Shown piece by piece: positions 21,080-33,500 of a stretch of DNA of 64,000 nt. How positions within the stretch are numbered: position 1 is the first letter of the stretch; every line of letters begins with the position of its first letter. The notes below the pieces were generated by a model. That model saw nothing but the letters and a program-made list of their open reading frames with translations. It did no database searches and was not told where the DNA came from. The position numbers and the translations under genes were made by a program. Origin of the DNA: Taeniopygia guttata (taxonomy: Eukaryota > Chordata > Aves > Passeriformes > Estrildidae); contig NC_133024.1 in NCBI RefSeq assembly GCF_048771995.1, forward strand, positions 115,101,501 to 115,165,500, given 5' to 3'.

Positions 21080-22510
21080 GATCAGTGAGTTCTGCCCTGT
21101 TCAGGGGAGTTCCAGACCCCAGTTTCACCCTTGGGCTGAAAATCCAACCCACTGCAAATCCTCTTGTCAGGACACTCACCCAGCTGGGAAAACCAAGGCG
21201 CTCTCTGAGGAACTGTAACTTGGTTTCCAAAACTGCCACAGAAGCAGAGAGGGGGGAGTGGAAATGAGAGAGGAGAGTTGAGTGACTGCTGGCGGAGTTG
21301 ATGGGAAAATGGAAGAACTGGAAGTTGTTAATCAGATTCTTTGGTGCTTTCTCCAGTGGGGAATCCTGGGGCTGGTGATGCTCATGGGTGATGCTGGAAG
21401 AGGATTTCCCCTCTCAGGCTTCCCCAGGGGCTTCTCCTCTGTCTTTGTGGTGCCATCATCATTCCATGCCCCCAGTGTCTGCAGTAATGGCTTGAGGGAA
21501 TGCACAATGAATTTCAGGAACTCCAGTCCCTAAGGAAGGGACATTTCCAGTACACTGCTCACAGCTGGGCACAATCTCGAGGGAATAGCCTTGTCCTGCA
21601 TCCCACTTATTGAATAATACCTTTCTAGAACGATGAATCCTAGAAAATGACACTTTGCCCGGTGATAATGGATCTTTCCAACTCTGCCTCAGGGAAAACA
21701 AAAGGCATGAGGTACAAGCACAAGTGTTTCTGGTTAAGAATCAATTTTAAAGCTTTTCTAGAGCTTGGGATGGATTTTTCTGAAAGCCTCTCTGGCTCTG
21801 CTGTTCAGTTGGACTCATTCTGGACTGGGGGGGACCTGCTGGGCAGAAAAGACCCCAAAGTTCCCAATAGGAAATAGAGAGAGACAAAAATGTGGAGCTG
21901 GGGGTGACTGTGTCCCTGACCCCTTGGGTGGTCCTGGGCTCGGGTTCCTCTTTCTCCCTCCACTGCCATGACTGGAATTCTCTGACCTGTTCCTGTCTGC
22001 CTTCCCTCACTGCCCTCTCTGGAATCTGTTTTACTGACCACAAGCTCAGACTCTTCTCCTTCAGTTTTCCCCACTTCCCTATTCCTTAATTGTTCCACTT
22101 TTCTTTGCATTTCAGGTCTGAAATCTTTTTCCAAGCACTCCCAGGCCTTCAAGGGGTTTGTTTTCTTTGTGGCTGTGCCAGACACGCTGTACCAGAGTGA
22201 GCAGCCTCCAGCATCCCTCTGTACTTTCAGCTGACATCAGGACATGGTTAAAGTTCACCTGATTTATTGACTTGTCATCACAATGTCCAGAAGCTCAGCT
22301 CAAAATGAACTCTCCTGTCAGTTGCTGCTTCCCTCTAAATTATCGTGCACACAGCCATGTGGGGACAGGCAGAGGCTGCCCTTGTCCCCAGGCCTGGCTC
22401 ACCCTGTGACTCTCAGGGAAGCTGTGGCAGGGGAAGAGGCCTTTCACCTACAGCAGCCTTCCTGGGCGTGGGGCAGGAAGGTTTCTGCAGCAAGCCAAAG
22501 TGCACAGCAG
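21080..22510. other. Intergenic sequence, no feature recognised
   Basis: Unique-looking DNA between CR1 copies, without a gene model. Confidence 0.4.
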
Positions 22511-22514
22511 CCTG

Positions 22515-22720
22515 AAAAAAACACATCTGGGTTGGTTTTAGCAGCCCCTAAATCCTGGAGGTGTCCAAGGCTGTGGGGCAGGGACACTTTCCACTGTGCC
22601 AGGCTCCAGTGCCAGTGTCCACCTGGCTCTGGGCACTGCCAGGGACCCAGGGGCAGCCCCAGCTGCTCTGGGCACCTTTTGCTGTGATGTCCTGGCAGAC
22701 ACTTGTCCTGTTTCCACCCA
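22515..22720 (-). mobile_element. CR1 3' fragment
   Basis: Gtggggcagggacactttcc, then ggcagccccagctgctctgg. Confidence 0.82.
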
Positions 22721-22724
22721 AACT

Positions 22725-24165
22725 CCCAATGCCCCGAGCAGCCCAAGCTGTCCTTCCTGCTCTGCCCAGCAATGAGGCTGCACGGGGCTGGCCCAGCCTT
22801 ATCTCTGCCCTACCAGCCCTGAGCAGAGCCAGTGCTGGAAATGCAGCTGAGCCCGGTGGGAAGAAATGCTGATGTCTGATTTCTTTATTATAACTATGCT
22901 ATAATACATTAATATACTATTTAAAGGAGATACTAAAACTTCAAACCTACTTTTCTAACTCCCATATCTGACTCACTCCCAACTCCTGACCCTCTCTGAG
23001 CCCAGCCCCAGGTGGGTTGGATTGGCCACCAGCTCAAACAATCCTCACCAGAATCCAACCAAGCAACACCCCAGGGAAACAATTCTCCAAGCACATTCCA
23101 CATAGGAAAACAAGGAGCAGAAATAGAAATTGTTTTCTCTTTTTTTCCTCTGTGCTGCTCTATGAAAAATCCTGAGAGAGAGAAGAATGTACCTGAAACC
23201 CCCTGGAAACGCTGATGGGTTCCACTGCCTGGAGCTCACTGGCCTCCTGCGCCGAGCAGCAGCTCCAGGAGCACTGAGGAAAGGCAGGGATCTCCAGCCC
23301 CTCTCAGCTCCACGTGCAGTGGCATTTTGCCACTCTGCAAGCCAAAATAAAAGGGGAGAAAGGGGGAAATAAAATTTAGAAAGAAGCAGATGCTGTGGGA
23401 GGAGGGACAGGGAACACACAGGGAGCTGGGCTTGTTCCTTGGCGTGGTGATCCGGACACAGGATCAGCATTCCCAGAGCAGCCCTGGGGAGAGGTGCAGA
23501 AAAGCACCAGTTAAACAAAATATCTTGAAAAAAAAAACCCCAGTCTCTGCAATTCCCACATCAAGCTGAGATGACACAACTTCACTCCTGGAAGGTTCCT
23601 TTTGGTGACAGAATTTAATTGCTCACTCCCACCTTGATGCAATGACACAAACCCGGTCAGTGCCCGTGCAAAGGTCCCACTTCTGCCCCAGGGCTGGGCA
23701 CAGCCTTTACCCACCTGTGCAGGTGAGGCTGGGCTTGGAACAGGGAGTCACAGCTCCCTGGATTTTTAAAATTAGGAATACACATCAGCAGATAATTAAA
23801 ATTAACCTTATTTAACTCCCACTTCAGCTGCCAAGTTTCCCACAGACATCAGTTCACCCCACCCTAAAAACATCACAACTTTGCATCAGGGAAGAATAAA
23901 TTCCATATAAAGATGATGCCAATGGGGACATCCTTAAAAACACATCATTTCTCATTAGAAAAAAATAAACCAGATCAGGTCTTTCCTTAGAAAATACTAT
24001 TTTCTTTTATAAACATTTTGATTTGTTTTTGCAATAAATAGTTCATCAAAGTTAAATTAATTAGTATTATATATAAACATGACATTTCCTTTTTAGTGTC
24101 ATAATCAGTGCCAGAATTGCTACAACTCCTAAGGGAGCCACAACCAACAGTTGCAAAAGTTATGG
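22725..24165. other. IL10RB 3' flank, no gene recognised
   Basis: Unique, partly AT-rich DNA. The left side (23045-23520) has an open minus-strand frame of 157 codons without recognisable domains; it is not called. Confidence 0.4.
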
Positions 24166-24169
24166 ATCT

Positions 24170-24175
24170 TTTAAT
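24170..24175 (-). terminator. IL10RB: Candidate IL10RB polyadenylation signal (ATTAAA)
   Basis: A minus-strand ATTAAA lies about 165 bp past the stop codon. It is the nearest recognised signal variant I see downstream. No canonical AATAAA was found close by, so the true 3' end may be elsewhere. Confidence 0.25.
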
Positions 24176-24340
24176 TCCTCATTTAGAGCCAAGTTTCTTG
24201 TACTTAAAAAAATAAAATTATTCTGTCAAAAGTCTGTGACCCCGTGTTTGTCTGTGGATTTTTCCTGCTGGAGAACAACAATGAGATAAACCCAAAAGTC
24301 CATTTGCTTCTCCTGTTCCAAGGAAGAACGGGGAGGATAT

Positions 24341-24535
24341 TTAGGCTTTTCCTGAGTCGGGGTCTCCTTGTGCAGGGTCCTGAGGGAGCTCTGGTGTCCT
24401 GCTGGCCTCATCCCTGCTCCCTTCACTGAGGGTTTGGGGTTGCTCTGAAATCACTGTCAGCTTGTCACAAACCAGGAGCTCTTCTTGTTGAAGCGGAGGG
24501 AAAGGCTGTGGAGCACTGGGAGGCTTGCTCAGAAA
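24341..24535 (-). CDS. IL10RB: IL10RB exon 7 (cytoplasmic tail and stop)
   Basis: Acceptor TTTCCCAG at 24536. It begins FLSKPP, completing HLKEFL, and includes DKLTVISEQ; the stop is at 24341-24343. There are 64 residues in this exon. The tail is Pro/Gln/Glu-rich and short, as in other IL10RB proteins. Confidence 0.93.
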   Translation of the reverse strand, partial: FLSKPPSAPQPFPPLQQEELLVCDKLTVISEQPQTLSEGSRDEASRTPELPQDPAQGDPDSGKA

Positions 24536-27500
24536 CTGGGAAACGAAGAGGAAGTGAGGATTAGGTCTCTCCAGCTGTCCCATCCCGTTTGCTCAGAAAC
24601 ACTGGCATTATTAAACAACACTGGGATTGTTCTGCACACATCAAGTGGATTTCTCAGGCCCTACAAGTCCCATAGGGCCAACAGTGTAATTTCCTCCCTA
24701 AAATCCTGTTCCAGGCTTGGGTGCAAGAGGGAAGTGCCTTTCAAGAATAACCCCAGGGTTCAGAGTCTTGTTTGGGACAGAAACTTGGAAAAAAAACCCA
24801 AACAGTTTTGATTGGGAACAAACATTAAACAGTAAATGGGTTGTAGGGGAAGAGAGATTTGTCAAGAACCCTCCCCTCTGGCAGTGGGAGCCATTCCCTG
24901 GCTCCTGTCCCTCCATCCCTGTCCCCAGTCCCTCTGCAGCTCTCCTGGAGCCCCTCAGGCCCTGCAAGGCCACGCTGAGGTTGCCCCAGAGCCTTTCCTG
25001 CCCCAGGTGAGCAATCCCAGCTCTCCCAGCCTTTCCAGCAGAGCTGCTCCATCCCTCTGCTCGTCCTGGGGCCCTCCGATGAAACAATTCTGAGCTGAAT
25101 CTGGAGCGAGAAACCAGCTGCTGGCAGGAGTGCTGGGACTGCAGATACAAAAATCAGCACAAATATCCTCACTATCAGACCCTTTTCTACCAAACTGGGA
25201 TTGGGAATGTTGTGGCCCAAACCTGCCATTGAAACGTTCCCCTAGTCAAAGCACTGCCTTGGCCAGAGCACATTTCAGGGAGGCACAGCTGCCCTTTGAT
25301 TCCTGGGGCAGCACCAGCCCAAAGCTCTCCTGTCTTTAGAGACCCCCGGAGCAAAGGAGCCTCGGGCACGTCCTGTGTGGATCTGGTGCTGCCTGCCTGG
25401 CTCTGAGCTCCAGGGTCTGCAAACAAGGGATGAGGGACAGGGAATGGCTCCCAGTGCCAGAGGGCAGGGCTGGGTGGGAGATTGGCAGGGTGGGCAGGGC
25501 TGGGATGGAATTCCCAGATTCTCTTGGATCCCTGGCAGTGCCCAAGGCCAGGTTGGACACTGGGGCTGGAGCAGCCTGGGGCAGTGGGAGCTGTCCCTGC
25601 CATGGCACTGGTGGGATTTGGGGTCCCTCCTATCCTAACCCAGTTGGGATTCTGTGATTCCATGACACTCCTCATGCTGAGCAACCTAAAGCATGAGGAG
25701 TCAGCTCAAACCTGGGGTGCTGAGCTCTGAGTGAAAATGAAAGCCCCAGAAGAACTGCAGGGACTCAGGAGAGCACAGGCTGCTGCAGGAGCATTTTGTA
25801 CATCCTTGTTTTTGGGAAGGGATCCTGCTGCAGCCTCTTTGTCTTCTGGCTGTGTGACAGGGGCAGTGGGTCCCCATCAGCAATGGCTGCTGTCACTGCT
25901 CTCCTTTTAGCTGGAATTTTGAGACTCCATAGAATCCCAGATTCCCAGAATGGTTTGGGTTGGATGAGACTCCAAAGCTCTTCCCATCCTGTCCCTGCCA
26001 CGGCCAGGGACACCTTCCATAGCCCAGGCTGCTCTGGTACAGCTGATCTAGCCCAGCTTCCTTCCTCAGACACTTTCCTGAAGTTAAAACTCGTGACAGG
26101 GTTTAGCTGCAGGGGAAAAAAGGAGCTGGTTTAAGCCTAAAAGGAGGCAGGAGAGACAGAGATTTCTGTTGCTTACTGGTTAAATGAGGAACTGAAGTTG
26201 ACACCTGGTACTCTCTCACTTCTAAATCAACAAATGCATCCTGTTTCATCAGCCATAAAAAGCTGGTGATGGCAAGTTACCAATCACTGACCATCAGGTG
26301 CCAGTGAGAGGAGGCAAAATAAAAGAAGCTCTAAATGTTTTGGCACTGAGAGCCTAGAAAAAACAAGTGGCTCTGCTGGAAAGGCCAATTTTCACGTGTT
26401 GGTCAGGAAACAAACCTCTTTCAAGTGTTGTGGGAAAATGTAGGATGGGCAGAACACATGTTTGAAGAGTCTGTACAGGTAAAAACTGGAGAAGAAACAC
26501 ACGGTGACAGCTGTGCCCACGACCAGCATGGACCCCACCAGAACAGTCACAATTATCCACACAGGGGTTACACCTGCCAGAGACAAGGAAAAAACCAAAT
26601 TAAAACCGTCATTATTCACTTCTGAGTGATTATTTTCAAATGATCACTTTCTCAGTGGAATGTGCCCAAGGCCAGGTTGGACACTGGGGCTGGAGCAGCC
26701 TGGGACAGAGGGAGGGGTCCCTGCCGTGGCAGGGGTGGCACTGGGTGGGATTTGGGGTCCCTCCCGGGGTGATTCCATGATCTCCAGCTGCCAGGTTACC
26801 ATTGTGGGTTGTCTGCTCACAGAGCTCCCTGCTCAGCTGCCCTGTCTTGTTCCACTCGGGAATCAGCGCCTGCACTCGCACACAATAAACTGTCCATGGC
26901 TCCAGCTGGGCCAGGATCTCAGAGCTGTGCCTGGTGTCCACCTGAGCTACCTGCAAACACACAAAGCACAAACATGGAAGCGTGTGAGACCAGTGACTCA
27001 GCTGGGCAGTTAGCTAGGAAACAACCAAAGAACTGCAATTTCAATTACAACTGTGCTGAATTACAATCACAATTACTGTACAAGCATCCACAGCACTGAC
27101 CTTTGGGCTGTTTCCAGCAGCACTAACGAAGTTTTAGGCTAATGAGGGATGATAAATGAGATCTGGTAGCAGCCAGGAGCTGTCACCCAACCAAATGAGA
27201 TCAGCTAGGAGCACAGTTACACACTAACTAACTAAACATCTAACTGCAGAGGGAGCAAGTGGGATGGAGGAACAGCACAACAGGAAAAGGCCTCAGGTTG
27301 TGCCAGGGGAGTTTTAGATTGGATATTAGGAAAGAGATTTTCACTGAAAAAGCCCTGGAATAGGCTGCCCAGAGAAATGGTGCAGTCCCCACCCCTGGAA
27401 GAGTTAAAAATGTGTAGATGTGGCACTTGGGGACATGGGTTAGTGGTGAACACGGGGTGCTGGGTTAATGGCTGGAACTGATGACCACAGAGGGCTCTTC

Positions 27501-30500
27501 CAACCTTCCCAACTCTGTGATTCTGTGATCTGTCATCTAGACAAAACCAAAAGAAAGAAAGAAAGAAAATATTTCTGGGAGCTGTGAGGCGGCTGAGCAG
27601 ATGAATTTGCTGTTCAGGGTCAGTTATGTCCCTGTAACTGCAGAGCATCCCTCCAGAGGAGCAGGAGACTCTCCAGGCAGGTTTCAGCCCTGGAGCAAGC
27701 AGCCACCTCACAAGTCAGCCGTGGAGTTAGCCAGGCAAGCACTGCACAGAAACAGATTAAAATCAGAATTACACATGGGGGACTCCATTATATAAACCTG
27801 CACTGATGTACAGAGCACTCATTAACTGGCACTGGGATCTGCTGCTCAGAGGCTTCCTGTTTGCCTGAAACACAGGCCTAAATGCTCTAATTAGTACATT
27901 ATTAATGATCTTTCTCCATGCACTGTGCATGGAGGAGCACAATTGCCTGTGGAAGAGGCTGGCCCTGAGAGGGAGAAAGGGAACTGCAGTGGATACAAAC
28001 TGCAGAGCTGCAGGTGGCCACAGTCAATAAAAGCCTTACCCATTTTTAGATATTTCTGGGGGTAAAAAGCCCAAAGACCCACTGAGAGGGAAAAAACACA
28101 GGGTTATTGATAATTATGGAAAGAGAAAATTCTGTCCATGCTGCTGTGTAAATGTACAGCTCCTGCATTTACTCTGAGTCCCAGCTGTAGTGAAGAGACT
28201 TGATTAACTGTAATTAGTAGAGATCCATTTTTACTCTTAGAATCACAGAATCCCAGACTGGGTTGGGTTGGAGGGACCTCAAAGGCCCCCCAGTGCAGGG
28301 GCAGGGACACCTCCCACTGTCCCAGCTGCTCCAGCCCCAGTGTCCAGCCTGGCCTTGGGCACTGCCAGGGATCCAGGGGAATCTGGGAATTCCATCCCAG
28401 CCCTGCCCACCCTGCCAGGGAACAATTCCCAATTCCCAATCTCCCACCCAGCCCTGCCCTCTGGCAGTGGGAGCCATTCCCTGGCTCCTGTCCCTCCATC
28501 CCTGTCCCCAGTCCCTCTGCAGCTCTCCTGGAGCCCCTTCAGGCCCTGGCAGGGCTCTGAGCTCTCCCTGGAGCTTCTCCTCTCCAGGTTGAACATTTCC
28601 AGCTCTCCAGCCTGGCTGCAGGGCTCTGAGCCCCCAGGAGCTCCCAGGCCAGCGTTTGCAGGGAAAGCAGGGATGCAGGGCAGGGAAGCAGCATACCCAG
28701 GAGGCAGAGGCCGGGTGTTCCCTGCTGCCCTTCCTCCAGTAGAGGATCCTGTATCTCCAGGAGCCGTAGTAGAGCCTCAGGGGCCACCGGTCCTGCTCGT
28801 GCTCCGCGAAGGGCCCCGAGACGTCCACGTGCAGCGCGCCCGACTCCGACTTCAGCCGCACCTCGGGGGGGCCAATGATGGCTGCAGAGGAGAGGAGAGG
28901 GAGAGGAGGAGGAGGAGGAGGAATTCAGCCTCAGCTGTCTCAGCCAGGCATTCTCACACAGCCCAAACGTCACCTTTTCAATCATGCAGTAGAAGGAAGG
29001 AATTTCTTTGCCCTGGGTCAGGCACAAATTAGTGCTTTCCTCACAGAACTGCTCTGGGAATTGATTTTGTTGTTGCAGTTAAACACCAGGTACCAAGGCA
29101 GGCCCCGTTCCCACACCTCGAAGTGAACTCGGTTCCCTTTAGCCAGCTGTGGTGACTCCAGAGAGGAAGGACCATTTCCATGGCTATCACCCACTTCTCC
29201 TTCTGGGCCAAACTGCCACAACATCTCTGTCTGTCCTGAGCAGGCCCTCTAGAAAAGTGTTTTATCAGGGGGCTTTGATTATCAGCAGCTTGAAAAATGA
29301 AAATATTTGAATTGTTTCTGCTTGTGCGATCAAGATTTCTTGGCTGAAAATTAACCTTTCTCTGTGAGAGTGGGGTTTTTTTGAAGTAAGAAAAAAATAG
29401 AAATTAAGCTTTTTGTCTGGCAAAGCAACGAATAAGGAAGTAACTGAATTTATTTAGATATACAGGAAGTCTGGCTCCTTGTAGACAACTTCTCCCTAGC
29501 TGGAAAATAGAAACATTCCTTATTTTAAGAGAAAATGATGCTTTGTTTGAAAATCTCCTCCAAAGAGGTGATCAATACCATGACAGTGAACCTGCTCTGG
29601 TTTCTGCCAGTGTTCCAACTAAGATTTTATAGTTCAACGTTGTAGGAACTCTGCTGAGAATTTCAGAATTTCTGTGCTGCCAGGCACTGACCCCCAGGAG
29701 AACACTGCACTGACCTGAGGCCGTGGAGAAGCTTCCAGAATGGAATGGCAGAACTGGGATTGTGGGGTGGAGTTTGGATAGAAGTGTGTGATATCACAGG
29801 GTGGGAAATTCAAGAGTTTAAGGGATTAGAATACAGGAATAGATATAAAGCAAGATAGAGGTTTTAGGGTGGAGGCTGCACCTTCTCCTTCACCTCCTTC
29901 TCCATGGGTTTGGGTGGTTTTGTGTAATTGGATAAAAAAGTCCCCATTGTGGGCACGGGTGGTTGGGTATTGGGTTAAAAGTGAAAATAATTGAGGTGCC
30001 ATTTCTTAATTGGACAGTTTATCCTTAAAAGGCCTTGTAGAGAAAGACAGTGAGCCATTTTGTACCCTGTCAGTGAAATACTGCAGAATTCATACACTGT
30101 AACATAGGTAAGAAAAAATAAACATCAAAGCCTGAATGTGAAAAACCTTGGTGTGCCTTCAATCCCGACCTCGACAGAGGTGGGGAAAGGAAGCCAGGAA
30201 GCAGCACAACATCATTAAATGTAAAACACTCTGCATCCTCCAGCTTCTCTCCCAGAGCAGGCAGTATTTTTTGGGAAGAAAAGGAAATGAAAAGGCTCAC
30301 TGTCATCCATGGGCTTGAAGGTGAGGGTGACCCAGGGGGAGCGCAGCTGCCCTGCCTCGGCCCGCAGCTGCAGCACGTAGCTGCCGTAGGGCGACAGCGA
30401 GGACACGTCGCACCAGGGCTGCCTCAGCTCTGTCCTCAGCGTCTCAAAGCTGTCCCCGGGGTAGTAGATGCTGCAGGGAACAGAAACAGATGGGTCATTC

Positions 30501-33500
30501 CAGCCGGCTAAATGGCTTAACAAAGCTGTTAATGGGAGCAGTTAGCATTAAGGGACACAAAAATGTACCCAGTGCGTGTAAAATTCACATTAGGGATTTT
30601 ACACCCATCTATCAATCCATGATAAACTTAGGGGCTAAAATTCTAACTCTAAAAAATGCCCATTTCCTGGTAGGGTCGCAGGATTCAGCAGGCAGGAGTT
30701 CAGAGAAGCCAGCAAACACTCAGCCAGTGCCACGGCAGGGCACTGCTGTCCCATCCAGGATTTGCTCACGAGGAAAAGCCAGAGAAAAACAGGGCTGGGA
30801 AGTGACCAGGAACTGCTTAGGGAACAGAACCACAGCAGGTGTGGGCTAGAGGGACCTCAAAGCCCACCCAGTGCCACCCCTGCCATGGCAGGGACACCTC
30901 CCACTGTCCCAGGCTGCTCCAAGCCCCTGGCCTTGATGATATTTAATATATTTGATCCTTTCTGCTTTGCATCAAAAGCCTGCCCAGAAATGTACTGATC
31001 AGGGGACCATGGCTACAGAATCTAGAAAAAGATTCCCTCAACTAAGCATGAAGAGAAGGCTCTGGGCAAGGCTTAGAGTTCCTTCTAGTGCCTGGAGGGG
31101 CTTCTCAAGAAAAGGGAGAATTTTTATATTGGCAGAGAGTGACAGGACCCAGGGAATGGCTCCCACTGCCAGAGGGCAGGGCTGGGTGGGAGATTGGGAA
31201 TTGTTCCCTGGCAGGGTGGGCAGGGCTGGGATGGAATTCCCAGATTCCCCTGGATCCCTGGCAGTGCCCAAGACCAGGTTGGACACTGGGGCTGGAGCAG
31301 CCTGGGACAGTGGGAGGTGTCCCTGCCATGGCAGGGGTGGGATGGGATGGGATGGGATGGGATGGGATGGGATGGGATGGGATGGGATGGGATGGGATGG
31401 GATGGGATGGGATGGGATGGGATGGGATGGGATGGGATGGGATGGGATGGGATGGGATGGGATGGGATGGGATGGGATGGGATGGGATGGGGATGGGATG
31501 GGAGCATCTGAGAGGTCAGGGAAGGGCAAACACTCCGCACAACCAGGTCTCTTCAGTCACAGAAGATAAAAACCACACACACAGCCAGTAACACCCAATG
31601 TCAGAATATGTTTGTGGTTCCAAAACAAACAGGATAAAGCTGCCCTGGGTGTGAATGTGTGAATGCCCAGGAAATGCCTCTGCCCTGTCCTTCAGCTCAG
31701 CAGAGAAGCCTCTCACAGGCTGAAATAAAGGGACAGCTCCTGGCACAGAAAAGTCCCTGAAATAAGGGGACAGACCGTGCTCTGCACAGGACACAAATCT
31801 CAGGCACGCAGAGCTTGGGATGTGAAGGAAAGCCAGCCCAGCCCAGCCCCACCTCTTGGACTGCACAGTGTAGGTGAGGTTCCCTCTGGGGAACCTTGGT
31901 GCATCCCACTGCAAGGTGCTGTGAAGATTGACTGAAGAAATTCTTGCGTTCTGGGGCTCTGGGATCATTCCAGAAACTGTGGGAGGAAGCAGAACCAATA
32001 TTTCACTGTTTGCTCCTGCACTTGTCACTCATCCAAAATTTAAATGCAGCCTCTGCCTTGCCTTAGGTGCTTATTCAAAAACAGAGCCAAAGTAAATTAA
32101 TTTAAATCCTGATGCCTCTCCGGCCTCCTTATGCAACAAAACAAATTACTGGCACCCTGGTGACTTCCAGTAAGTGCTTCTGACACCAACGTTTCTCCTG
32201 CATGACTGAGCTGGTGCTGCCCACCACTCAGGGCATGAACTCGCCCTGAGATTGTCAAACCCAGTTTTCTTAAGCAGTGCTCCAGCAGCACTGTGGGAAT
32301 AACAAGGGCGTGGGGACTGATAAAGAGAGAGAAACCAGAAGCAACTCTGAAGGTAAGAAAGCTATTACATATAATTAAATGTAATTATGTATTGTCAGTC
32401 AGCATTATTCACAAGGGACAAAACCCCAGTTATTCTTCTTTCTTGGAACTGAAACAAAGAAACCCCAAACTGGTGTAAAATATCAACGAAAAGCCCATTA
32501 CTGTTATGATTTAATTATTCTTGCATAATTGAAGGTATTAAGACTAAAATAGCAAAGATTCCAGCCCATTACTGCACCACAAATGAACAATACAAACAAA
32601 CCCTGCCAGAGCAGAGCAGCACTGAAATGTCACAGGAGTCACACCTAGTGACAGACTCCAAGAGAAATAACACATTTTCCATGCCTGTGGTTCACAGAAT
32701 CATCAGGGCTGGAAGAGATATTTCAGGTCACCTGTGTCACCCCAGCAGCCCACAATCACCCCTGAGCTGTGCCCAGCTGATGCAGAAATTAATGAAATCC
32801 CTGTGTCAGTCACACCCCGCTGGCACACAAGAGTTTCAAATCTGAACCTGGCTTAAACAAAACCTGTTTCAGACTCTGGTCCTGCAGTGTTACCCTTGCA
32901 CCCAACAAATAAATCCAACACAGTGCACATCACAAACACAGAAGTTCAAATCCCAGACTGGCTTGGGCTGGGAGGGACCTCAAATCCCACCCAGTGCCAC
33001 CCCTGCCACGCCAGGGACACCTCCCACTGTCCCAGGCTGCTCCAGCCCCAGTGTCCAACCTGGCCTTGGGCACTGCCAGGGATCCAGGGACAGCCCCAGC
33101 TGCTCTGGGAATCCCATCCCAGCCCTGCCAGGGAACAATTCCCAATTCCCAATCTCCCATCCCGCCCTGCCCTCTGGCAGTGGGAGCCACTCCCTTTTAT
33201 CCTGGCATTCCATCCCTTGTCCAAAGTCCCTCTCATTTCTCTTGGAGCAGTGCCCCTGCTCTGTGGATGAGGTCTGAGGCAGGCATGTAAATTCCCGGGA
33301 AAAATCCCATTTCCTTGCCGGGGCATTATTCCCTCACAGTGCTGCCTACCTGAGGAGCCTTCAGGTAAATTGCTTCACTGGGTAATGTGGATCCAAAGAG
33401 ATGAGGAAATACTTCTGGGGTTTCAGGTTTGTGCCCAGCCCTCCCAGCCCAGGGAGTCCCAGCTGGGCCCATGCCCACCTTGTCCCCAGCCCAGAGCACT

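Noticed and set aside
23045-23518. 157-codon minus-strand frame downstream of IL10RB
   Set aside because: No recognisable domain, codon pattern or splice context; probably chance.
31038-31529. Frames with IPSHP or GMGWD repeats
   Set aside because: Translation of the GGGAT array and adjoining CR1.
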